From Atriophallophorus winterbourni (lineage: Eukaryota; Platyhelminthes; Trematoda; Plagiorchiida; Microphallidae), in contig JACCGJ010000189.1 of NCBI GenBank assembly GCA_013407085.1, positions 1-64,000 of the forward strand: DNA of 64,000 nucleotides, read 5' to 3'. Below, piece by piece: positions 31,236-40,776 of the stretch. The position numbers and the translations under genes were made by a program. The notes beneath the pieces are model-generated. The model searched no databases, was not told where the DNA came from, and saw only the letters and a list, made by a program, of their open reading frames with translations. Position 1 is the stretch's first letter, and each line of letters begins with the position of its first letter.

Positions 31236-33378
31236 GGTGGCTAATGGCATGGAAAAATGATTATTTCACGTTTAATTTTGTATCTCAAAAAGTATTCAAG
31301 ATAATTATTTAAAATTTGGTGGGCTGTTTGTTTATATAAGGATGTTGTTGTTGGCCTCCTCGACCATGGATGTACATCACAATCGCGTGAATGTTCAAGT
31401 TTTGCAGCTTTTGGAATGACTAAACAGTCCGATTCGGGAGGAACAATCTCTCCCGCAGCGCTGGCAACGAAAGTCAGAACTCGGTTGTAATGCATCAGTT
31501 GTACGCCGGCGGCGTGATCTCTGTTCAGCAGCCAAGAGCTGTATCTGCTCCCCCAGCTTGCAGACGACGCTTTACCTAGTGCCTCCAATGTGAGCGGTCA
31601 AGAGCAATTTCTTCCCAACTCGCCGGGTCAATGCCAAGAGCTTTCATATCTCTTTTGCAAACGTCTTTGTACCGCAAGTGTGGCCTGCCCAATGGTCGAC
31701 TTCTTAGTTGCATCTCACCATAGAGTAGATCTTTCGGAATACAACCATTTTCCATTGTGTAGGCATGACCAAGCCAGCGTAGGCGGCGCTGTCGCAATAG
31801 AGTGAACATGCTCTGTAGACCGGCTTTTGAAAGCACTTCAGCGTTAGTCACTCTGTCCATTTACGATATGTTCAAGATACGACGGATGCTTCGTAGATGG
31901 AAAGCATTCAGTTTCCGTTTGTGTCTTGCGTGGGTGGTCCAGGTTTCACTGCTGTACGGTAAAGCATTTAGTACGCACGCGCTGTATACCATCATCTTTG
32001 TCTTTACAGTCAGCTTGCGGTTACCCCAAACACGAGAGTTCAAACGGGACAGAATTACACCTGCTATGCCAATCCGCTTATCAATCTCCGTCTCTAGCGA
32101 GAGGTTATCCGCAATGGTTGAACCAAGGTATGTGAACTGATGTACTGATTCAAGCTGACAGTTTCCAACAGTTATGATGGGAGGCGATACAGTCCCTTGA
32201 CCAAGGAGTTTGGTCTTGCTCATGCTGATTGTTAGCCCAAAGTCTTTGCATGCCGACAATAAACAGTCCATTAGAGACTGGAGGTGCTCTTGGGAGTGAG
32301 CAATAAAGGCTGCATCGTCGGCAAACAGCAGGTCACGGATTAGCACATTTCGTGCCTTGGTTTGTGCTCTCAACCGGTTTAGGTTGAAAAGCTTGCCATC
32401 ACTTCGCGTGCGTATCTAAATTCCTTATGTCCTCGTCCTAAAAGCGTGCTTCAGAATCAGAGCAAAGAAAATGCGGAATAGCATGGGAGCAAGAACACAC
32501 CCTTGTTTGACGCCTCGGCGAATTTCAAAGGCTGCTGAGCTGAAACCGTTAAAATGGACTGAGACCTTCATGTCTGAGTGGAACGAGATAACGAGCTTGA
32601 GCATTAAGAATGTATTACTGTATTAATTTTTTTTATTTCCTTGTAAAAAGGTTTGATAATTATTTCTAAAAAAAATTTTAGTAAAAAACATTTTGCTCAT
32701 TTTACTGTGCGCAATGAAAATGGTTTAAAATCAATGCAAGTGTTTTTACATGATTTTCAGATTGTATAGCGTGCAATAAGATGCAAAAGAGGATAAGTTG
32801 TGCATGCGAGAAAATTATTCTTGTAAAGGTTTGCGTAAAAAAGCCACTTACAACCAACATAGATCAAAAAGTAAAAGAGATACACGGTTCGATATACTTT
32901 TATTTCACTCCTTGGCAATGTTTACATACATGCTTATTTTAATAATTTTATCTCAACTTTTACTACAAAAATCTGCGAAAGCAAAATGCACACCGCGACG
33001 GAAATTCAGCATTTGGCAAAAATGAGTTTGAAGATTGACGATGAAGCTGTGGGCCAATGAGAACGCGTTTCGCCTGAAAAATGCTCTCCCAATTGTGCCT
33101 TTGTGAATGAAATTTTCCACGTAGAAATAGGTTATTTTCAAGGCCGTTTCTTGACCTTTCAATCGGTATACAACATGGCGGGTTTTTCGTAACCATGGGT
33201 TGAAAGTCGGCGTATTACGGGCCATCTGGCGACTTAGGAAAAATCTTTCAAACCAGTCCTCCAAAAACTCCTTTACTTACATAGAAATAAGTATTTTTTA
33301 GAAAAAATAATCTATGTTACCGGATAAAAAAGACATCAAAGTATCATTTTTGAAGAAAATACCATACCGTTAGCCACC
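31236..33378. mobile_element. Putative TIR DNA element split by an RTE insertion
   Basis: GGTGGCTAATGGCATGG at the left end is complemented by ccataccgttagccacc at the right end, 15 of 17 matching. The internal 32610-33370 has no recognisable transposase. An RTE fragment occupies about 31360-32600, apparently inserted later. I see no exact target duplication (left flank GTAAA, right flank TTAAA), so the call rests on the inverted ends alone. Confidence 0.45.
31360..32600 (-). mobile_element. RTE-like LINE, RT C-terminal half
   Basis: On the minus strand: FNLNRLRAQTKARNVLIRDL, then LFADDAAFIAHSQEHLQSLM (catalytic FADD), KDFGLTISMSKTKLL, HQFTYLGSTI and LPYSSETWTTHARH. After a frame break at about 31860 come LLRQRRLRWLGHAYTM and IPKDLLYGEMQ. 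Upstream traces (FHFNGFSSAAFEI) show the preceding RT block. The 3' end near 31360 matches the plus-strand fragment at 48140-48490. It is broken. Confidence 0.85.
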
Positions 33379-34659
33379 TTAAATATAACTCAGTTCGTTC
33401 ACTAAATAAATTAAAATTTGTCTAATCGATAAGGTTAAGTAGTTAGAAGAAAGAAAGAAGTCTGTCAATAAATGTTCACTATACTTCCGTGTGGTAACTA
33501 AAGATGACACTCCAAATAGTTCACTCTACATTTCATTAAAAATCGAAATCGAAATGTTAGTTTTATTATTATATGAACATGACACATTTTCTCAATCAAA
33601 TAATATACAAAAAGTTAAAATAGCTAAAATGAAACTTACGGTTTTTGGACGGGTACCGTGACATCATAGAAAGCGTCTGATCTTCGGTGCCTTTCAATAG
33701 CAACTGACGCGGTGATTGCAAGCAACCCAACAGAACTATGCAACATCCGAACACGTCAGAACTTGGATCGAACTATTGAACATGTCAAAACTAGTATGCC
33801 ATGAATGCTATGAGACTTTCCATAATTCGGTAACTATGGTTACCGCTAGACTGAAATGGGCTAATCACTCCACCCCCGCGTTTCACATCCACTAGTCGAT
33901 GGAGTCACGGTCAAACAGCCCAACGAATCCCACAAGACAAAAGAAAACCATTTTATCAAACACGTTTATTGCGCACATGAAAATGAACAAAACGCACATC
34001 TACCTTATAGGTGAGTAGTACAATCAGGTTACTGCGAGACATGAGGTTATAGTTTATCCTGATAACAGTATCTTGAAAACCAAGCAAACTCAAATGAAAT
34101 CTTCCAGTTTGGCCACCACAGTTTCACTTCATTTTAAATAACATTTGGACCACGTTTCTCATTCATAATAATAATAATAATAATAATACAGAACGAGTTG
34201 TCGCTTTGTGGGCTATATCCTAGACGGTAGATTTGATATATAATTGGTATGGTAAATACAAGCCGGAGCCTATTCCTTTATCGATGCCCATTTATTAATA
34301 CGACTATACAGATACAGACGATCTGAAGCATCGAGGGACCGGCTGTCATGTGATGGTGTACTTGTTGCTAAATCGTTGTGCTACAGCTAAAAACTTTACT
34401 TGAAATATGCAGAACACACTCCCGTTGCCAGATACGCTAGCTGGTCCTATGCAATTTTCAGAACATTATATGCATCATAAAAAGGTAGTTTGTACGAATG
34501 AATGATTGTGGTTAAGGTCGTTACAAAATCATAAATCATCTCACAAGTGCAGGTAATGTGACTACTCCAATACTTGGTCATTTCAATTGAGTTGATTGGT
34601 TGAATTAGAACCATTGTGTGGATTGGTGATCCAAAGTTTGGCTGTATCAATAATAACCG
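33379..34659. other. No gene seen; (TAA)n at 34163-34188
   Basis: The only feature I can support is a short ATA/TAA trinucleotide microsatellite (about eight units). No exon or transposon match. Confidence 0.5.
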
Positions 34660-34790
34660 TGCCATTCAAGTATAACTATATTTACCACTTTTCCACCGTC
34701 ACAAGTCTTAATGAACCTGATCTTACTGTCGCCACCTGATGACGGCAAACAGCCAGAAACCGGTAGTGCATCAGTGTAAGCACTCCACAA
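34660..34790 (+). repeat. Class A repeat with near-intact hammerhead
   Basis: At 34733-34768: CAC, CTGATGA (34736-34742), stem II GGC-AAACA-GCC, GAAA, self-complementary ACCGGT, A, then GTG. The conserved core is complete. Stem I is only 3 bp here because the 3' side reads GTGC rather than GTGG. Confidence 0.7.
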
Positions 34791-34827
34791 AACTGGTAAA
34801 TGCATCTCATTTTCGTACGGACCCTTT

Positions 34828-34997
34828 AATTGTCGCTCGCACAATTGCGCTTTTCCATTTCCTGCGGAATTCACGTTAATCATTGTTTGACTTGCACCTT
34901 CACCAAGTTTCACGTAATTCCCGGTAATATTGCGGCATCGAAGAAATTCACGCCAAACTGATCTGAATGTCATGCCACACGTTCCGTAACAATAAGA
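34828..34997 (-). CDS. Candidate cysteine-rich exon (TSP1-like)
   Basis: A minus-strand frame follows a good acceptor (pyrimidine-rich, ...TTGCTGAACCAG, exon from 34997, phase 0). It encodes SYCYGTCGMTFRSVWREFLRC and later LCERQLKGPYENEM. The C-x3-C-G-x-T-x-R pattern recalls the start of a thrombospondin type 1 repeat. A possible donor is GTACGA at 34827-34822. Its partner exons are not identified: the EGF/TSP1 gene to the right ends in a stop at 40474, so this would be another gene. Confidence 0.3.
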
Positions 34998-35479
34998 CTG
35001 GTTCAGCAATAGAGGAGAATATACGTAGCTCAGGAGGAGGATGTTGTTCAGGTGTTGTTCGCCAAGCATGTGTAGTTGTTGTTGGACGTTTCGTCATTAA
35101 GCTAGATGACACCATCAGCAGAACTTCTTTCGAAGTGAAATCGGTTCACTATTGGTTCACTACACAAATCGTTCTCCACAGGATTAGTTTAAAAATTCGC
35201 TGTGCGGATGAGACATGATGGTGAATGATAAACAAATTCACTATTATAACGCTTGCTTGGTGTGCATCTATCAAAACTAGAATTTGAGTTGTACGATGAA
35301 ATAACAAAGTTTAATTGCAATTAGAATTTCCCTAGAACGAAAGCCAAGATGCTATTGCATTGCCTAAAATAATATTTTATTCGAGATACAGACATTTGTG
35401 TAAAATGTACCGAGTTCTGTGAAAAGGTTTAAAGTGATGTACGGAAATCAATAAGATTAATGTTCGGATCTGTAATCGA

Positions 35480-36275
35480 AATGTGGCAGATGTTTGGGTT
35501 GAATGAAACGCTTTCTCGGCTTTCATGCTGGGCGGCTCCTGTTCGTGTCGTCCCTTCTTGGAGATCTTGGAGTGTGGATTAGCGGGAACCTGAAGAGCAC
35601 AGCGCACTGCCGGCACATATTTATCGACGGCAAACAGATTTTTAGGTATCTTTCGAAGAATATTTGGAAGATTCTCTCTGGTAACGTTGCCAAGGATAAT
35701 GAATGTCTATCTTCGCCCTACGATGGACTATGCGGTAGAGGTCTGGGTTCCTTGGTTGCGAGAAGATATTGCTCTCTCCGATAAAATCTATCATAGAGCA
35801 ACAAAGTTAGTGATGGGTCTTCGCAATGTTCCGTACACCAAAAGATTGCGACGTCTGGGTCTATGCGAATTTACCCAAAGGAGGATACGACGCGATATTA
35901 TTCTAACTTATAGAATTGTCTCTACATAAGGACATCCACTAAAACACTTGCTTGATGTGTGTGATGGGAAAGTGACACGCGGACATACCTTATCCCTTTA
36001 CGTCCCAAGTTCCCGTATTGACTGTCGGCGCCATTTCTCCGCCATACGTGCTCTATTTCTTTGGAATTCCCTACTCCAGCATGTGGTGGACTCTCCTTGC
36101 CTAGCGGCGTTTAAAGCGAAATTGGACTTACATATGCAAAAGAATAACATTCGTGAGCCTTACATTTGATATTGCTTTTATAATATTGTAATTTTCATGT
36201 TTTTATTCATACCGTAATCCTGTGGTGCTGTAAAGTATTAACTTTTTGAACCATAAATCCTTGAATCCTTGAATC
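35480..36275 (+). mobile_element. CR1-like LINE, 3' fragment
   Basis: Plus strand: MPRIMNVYLRPTMDYAVEVW, KIYHRATKLVMGLRNV, and after a TAA SSRIDCRRHFSAIRALFLWN. It ends with the TGAATCC-type 3' microsatellite near 36255-36275. Two frameshifts and a stop disable it. It is the sister of the minus-strand copy 44540-46085. Confidence 0.85.
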
Positions 36276-36501
36276 ATTCTCAAAGCATATGAACAGCATA
36301 AAAGCGGTCAAAACATCAAAATCGAGCTATTTTAAGTTTACACAGGCTACTAGACCCTTCGATTCCTCCATCTAAAGCCATGTAGATTTTGTTCACACTG
36401 AACCTTTCTGATAAGTATGAACAGAATGAAAGCCGTGGGAACATTGGAATTAGGCTATTCCAAGTAGAATACCATTCCGAAACGCTAAAATCTCACCGGA
36501 A

Positions 36502-36544
36502 GCACAGGGCCGGTTTCGAGGTTTTTGCCTCTCATCAGCTATGC
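36502..36544 (-). ncRNA. Hammerhead class C, copy 1 (cleavage site mutated)
   Basis: Minus strand: GCATAG, CTGATGA, GAGG-CAAAAA-CCTC, GAAACCGG, then CC where GTC-type copies have TC, then CTGTGC. The change removes the invariant U before the cleavage position, so this copy is probably inactive. Confidence 0.75.
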
Positions 36545-36758
36545 GTATCCGCTGGACTCTTCGCGTTTCGAACTAGTATTTGTGTAGACGGATGGCGCAA
36601 TGCGAATCGAAGTTCTCGTCTACTCGCTACTTTATAAGTAGCTGAAGGGACTAAACTAAGCCCCAACTGATCGAACGGCGTATTGCCGCGAGGGTTATTA
36701 CAACCCCAGGATAGTTCGAAGTGGAATACCATTCCGAAACGCTAAAATCTCACCGGAA

Positions 36759-36802
36759 GCACAGGACCGGTTTCGAGGTTTTTTGCCTCTCATCAGCTAT
36801 GC
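36759..36802 (-). ncRNA. Hammerhead class C, copy 2 (apparently intact)
   Basis: Minus strand: stem I GCATAG/CTGTGC (6 bp, one G-U), core CTGATGA, stem II GAGG/CCTC with an A-rich loop, GAAA, self-complementary ACCGGT, and cleavage triplet GTC. Cleavage is predicted between 36765 and 36764. All invariant positions are present. Confidence 0.88.
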
Positions 36803-37009
36803 GTATCCGCTGGACTCCTGGGGTTGTAATAACCCTCGCGGCAATACGCCGTTCGATCAGTTGGGGCTTAGTTTAGTCACTTCAGCTACTTATAAAGTAG
36901 CGAGTAGACGAGAACTTCAGTTCACATTAGGCTATTCCAAGTTTTTGCATCAAGCCACGTGAATCTTGCTCTCACTTACCGTCCTGATAAGTGCGAACAC
37001 TATAATTCA

Positions 37010-37720
37010 ATTCAATTTAATTTAATTTTAATGGTCTAGAAAACATATAGCTTTACAAAAAACCACAGAATAATATGTAAACAACGAATAATACAACAAG
37101 CAAAAATGGGATTAATTTGCTTACTGAGCAGTTCAAGAATCAATTAAAAATCTAAAGGGCAGAAATTGTTTTCGATTTGTGGGATAACAAATGTAGATGC
37201 ATGATGTTAAGATGTATAGTTTTCTTCTATGCACGGGTTTAGGGTCTAAAAAGCATCAAGGCTTCTCTTGAAAGTTTGCTGGTTTGGTGAGTTTACAACA
37301 TTATCTGACAGATTGTTCCAAGTAAAACAAACTCGCACGGCAAAAAATGTCGTCTGCAGTTGAGTCTCGAATGAGGGACAGTTAGAGTAAATGTGTGAGC
37401 TCTTGTATTATACGAGCTCCGTAGATTCAATAAGCATTGTAGAGGGTGATTTTCGGTATTTAAAATATTGTAAACCAGAATCAAATCCCCTCGGAGACGA
37501 CGACGTGGATAATCAAATAAATTTAGCGTTTTGATTCGCTCATTGTATGGTTTCCAGCTGAGTCCAGTGAGAAGTTTGGTAGCTCGATGATATATACGTT
37601 GCAAAGTCGCAACATCTTTTTTAAGCCATGGCGACCATGCTTGAACTGCATATTCCATCGTGGGTCTGATGTACGTATTTATAATTCAGGGAATTGACTG
37701 TTTTGAGAACCTACCGGAAA
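37010..37720 (-). mobile_element. CR1-like LINE, 3' fragment
   Basis: Minus strand: MEYAVQAWSPWLKKDVATLQ, RIYHRATKLLTGL, RRRLRGDLILVYNIL and SRLNCRRHFLPCEF, then the 3' UTR with atggtctagaaaacatatagc at about 37030. It is truncated upstream and broken near the C-terminus. Confidence 0.82.
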
Positions 37721-37825
37721 TTCTCTTTAGGAGTGACAATTTATGCGATGTTTTTCGATAGACGTAGTTGTAGTGGCTCGACATCCTGTGAAAATTTTAG
37801 AACTGAGAAATTACAAAGAGCGCTT

Positions 37826-38230
37826 GTACGCCACAGTTGGATAAGACTGGTACGACCAACCTGTTCAATCACATGTGTCCAAACACATGTTTAATGGGGT
37901 TAAACCCATAACCATGAACCAAAATATTCATTTGCATGCTTTTCCGTCACACACCCGACGACCGGTTTCGTGCTGTATGCACGGTAGGGACAGTAAGATC
38001 AGGATCCGCATGCGTTTGAAACAGTGGAAGAATGGTAAACAAGCAGCGCTTTTATCCCACTGTTGGATAAGGCTGGTACGACCAACCTGTTCAATCACAT
38101 GTGTTCAAACACACGTTTAATGGGGTTAAACCCATAACCATGAACCAAAATATTAATTTGCATGCTTTTCGTCACACACCCCACGACCGGTGGGTGTGAT
38201 TGAATAGGTTGGTCGTATCTTATTGACGTG
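37826..38230. repeat. Class A' tandem repeat, 226-bp unit
   Basis: The block catttgcatgcttttc(c)gtcacacaccc appears at about 37926 and 38152 (unit 226 bp). So do ggttaaacccataaccatga and ggctggtacgaccaacctgt. The minus-strand hammerhead in the first unit keeps GCAC, GAAACCGGTC and GTCG but has lost CTGATGA; the second unit is truncated at ccacgaccggtgg. Same family as 41637-42020. Confidence 0.75.
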
Positions 38231-38379
38231 GATACACACTAAGAGGAAAATCGACCACTGATCCTGTTCATTCCCACGAGACGTGACACACTGTAGGTGT
38301 ACTATAGGCTTTTTAGCGGTAATGTCAAATAAATGGTGCTGGGTTGACTACTACTTAATCATGTTCCCTGTCCTGACAA

Positions 38380-38470
38380 TCACCCTTGTTCTGACGAAGC
38401 TTCTGTGTCAACAGTGAAACGTTACCCAAAACCTACTCTGGCCGATTGCACTCAAATTTCCTTGCATCAT
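38380..38470 (+). repeat. Class B hammerhead repeat
   Basis: At about 38393-38440: TTGTT, CTGACGA, AGCTTCTG-TGT-CAACAG stem II (one mismatch), TGAAACGTT and ACCC. It is followed by the family tail ccgattgcactcaaatttcc. Stem I is weak here; otherwise it is the most complete class B copy apart from 58424. Confidence 0.65.
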
Positions 38471-39104
38471 GATATACATCATGTTTATGTGATATACTGA
38501 CTTCAGCAATTTGATTGGTACTAAAACGTTTTTCGTGAATGATGGATATTCTGAAATAGAGTTTCAAAATGCTATCATCAATGGACTACGGTTAAGTTTG
38601 CTTCGTACCGTGGAAACGTTTGTCATGATGATATTCTCTTTTCAAAATATTTTCGCTTTAAATTTCCTCCGTTTCAAGGATTTCATTAATTTCTCGAACA
38701 AAAGTTTCCTTTTATGCCTAGAAATGCATTATATATTGAACTCTCGGCAATATTTGTTGAACGTGGAGTATCTCAAAGCAGTTTCCGAACGACATTTTCA
38801 TCATCGTAAGCGTATTAAGATTTCAGCATTTCCTAATGCACATGGCGAATCGGATATACGAATATGGGGTGTGGCTAGCAGTGTAGTACACACGTTTTGG
38901 TAGAGAACGGTAACGGCAATCAACCACCTGCTCAGTACATCACGGTGCATTGGTTTCTATCGATGTTTCACCTAATTTTCTATCCCAGTTCGCTGTGTTT
39001 GCACAATTAAATTTCCCCACATTCGCCTATACACCAATCTTCCTGTTACACTAAGCGCGCTGCATAGTGTGCATTCGCGCTGAGCGCTAATCAGGAGCTT
39101 TCGA
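38471..39104. other. Unassigned open frame, no support
   Basis: A 130-codon plus-strand frame (38511-38903) has no motif I recognise, is rich in F, L, I and N, and has no clear splice partners. I treat it as probably non-coding. Confidence 0.3.
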
Positions 39105-39600
39105 ATGAAATGCAGTACTCTACTCTACGACGCAACACAGGAGCAAGAAGTGCCGAAAGGTTCGAGGACGACAATTGTGAACTCGTGACGTTTCGGGTAT
39201 CTGATTGATTACATTTGAACGGTTCGAGCGACAACATCTTCATGACCATTAGAAGACGGACAACGTCAGCCGCAATCGAACGATATGCAATTCGTCAATG
39301 TGGGTCAAATGAGCCCTGCGTGGCGAGGGCATGAAGTATCTCGTTTGGCACGAAATCGACCGACAAATCAGATCGAAGTGACAATCTGGACAGGCATGTT
39401 TGAGGATCACCGTTGCGATTGTTTGCTTGCCTATATAAGATATGAGTGTTTCATTGTGCCTACTAAACGCATTTGACCAATCGGCTTTTCTGTTGTGGGT
39501 GAACGCGACTAGCGTTGTATGGATTGACCTCAGGGATTAATCGAGACGCCATCGATATGCAGGCATATAACGCGGGGGTGGGGGGTGGAACGTGGACCGA
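39105..39600 (-). repeat. Unclassified dispersed repeat R, copy 3
   Basis: Shares cgatatgcaa, acgaaatcga(c/t), aacaaatca-type blocks and gtgggtgaacgc with 42220-42600, and is the complement of 15467-15570. The right part is GC-rich (gcgggggtgggg). Confidence 0.5.
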
Positions 39601-40109
39601 CGACACGAATGTTGCGATTAGTGGTCAGTTGACCTTGTTGACCTGAAATGACCTGACGCAATCAATTTCGTCTCCTCTCCCCACCCCACTTGCTACAATA
39701 TGATATTCTAGTTGGATTAATCAGTCGTCTATAGACCAAATTTTAAAGTAGCTTCTGATGCAGTAACATAAATATAAATACCCAGCAAGCTACGATTGCG
39801 GTCACCTGAATTAATTTGCCAAGCAATATGTGTCATCTGCCATGTACAGGCTTACTGGTCTTTTGGCGTTTGTATCGTGTACATTGCTTGTATGCATTTT
39901 AAGTTTTAAGCTTTGAACTATTGGAAAATAGTCTTTCAAATATGCTCTTATTCATTTGCAAACAATGAATGATGATCTGGTTCGCAATCCGATACCAATT
40001 ACTGTTAACGGTGTACTTGTAGGTTTTTAGCACGTATAGTAATTTTGTGCCTACACGCACCACACTTTTATGCTAGCACAACACTAATTTTGGTCAATTT
40101 AAAGTGTTC

Positions 40110-40230
40110 TGAGCGCTTGACCCGGTATCACTTTGTGATTCTGTACTTGAACATCGCGGTTTTCATGTGAGAACCCTATTTAACAGGGATGTTCACGTAC
40201 ACCTGTGTTAAACAAGTAATGGTACTGCAT
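40110..40230 (+). repeat. Class A repeat, partial
   Basis: Contains tgacccggtatcactttgtg, attctgtacttgaacatcgc and the eroded aacaggg arm. No hammerhead core. Confidence 0.5.
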
Positions 40231-40473
40231 TTTACTCATAACGTACTTGGGCTGCTGCTTTAATATTGACAATGAAAAGCTATCCGAGGGAATGTTCGAT
40301 TGTTTTCAGCAACGAAATGTTCACAGCCATGTCGCAGCAAAATATGATGCGGCATCCAATGAGAGACCATTAATTAATGAACCAATCGCCGACGAAATTG
40401 AAAAGGTTGCGTAACATTTCTCGCAGATGATATTGATTAACACGAACATAAATTATCAAAATCCACATTGCCA

Positions 40474-40776
40474 TCAATGTTTAAAACTTCTCTCCACTCG
40501 GCGAGTTTGAATTAGATGTTGAATCTTCTTGCTCAACGCCAAGAATATGATCAAGATGGGTAACGACAAGAGACCGAGTACAACGGCGTGGAACAACATT
40601 AAATGGGCGAGAGTCCAATGACGTGAAAGTTCACTCAAACGCGTCCAAACCATGATATCGGAGAAGCGAAATCCCACTTGTTCCAGATACACACTGGGCC
40701 AGCCATCGTCATTCTCTGACCAGAAGTATGCATCGTTCAGTGTGCGTTCCGTTTCCATTGTCCAGCCAATACCCCA
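40474..40776 (-). CDS. EGF/TSP1 gene exon 7: membrane helix and tail
   Basis: Begins after acceptor TTTTCTAG (phase 0) and ends in TGA. It encodes residues 475-574: an acidic, tryptophan-rich juxtamembrane part (WSENDDGWPS, SDIMVWTRLSEL), then LMLFHAVVLGLLSLPILIIF as the membrane helix, and the cytoplasmic KKIQHLIQTRRVERSFKH. Confidence 0.85.
   Translation of the reverse strand, partial: WGIGWTMETERTLNDAYFWSENDDGWPSVYLEQVGFRFSDIMVWTRLSELSRHWTLAHLMLFHAVVLGLLSLPILIIFLALSKKIQHLIQTRRVERSFKH

Larger units (their letters stand above)
36450..36935. repeat. Class C hammerhead palindrome
   Basis: Two direct ~100-bp units (about 36463-36560 and 36717-36815) each contain a minus-strand hammerhead. Between and beyond them lie two 103-bp inverted arms, 36609-36711 and 36816-36918, which differ at about one position in the part I compared. 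The second hammerhead lies in the loop of that palindrome. I found no coding sequence. The layout resembles Penelope-like termini, but no Penelope protein trace is adjacent. Confidence 0.8.

Noticed and set aside
32953..33264. 103-codon minus-strand frame in the right part of the TIR element
   Set aside because: No transposase motif in any of the overlapping frames; codon content does not suggest coding.
38511..38903. 130-codon plus-strand frame
   Set aside because: Low-complexity F/L/I/N composition, no motifs and no convincing splice sites; chance is the simpler explanation.
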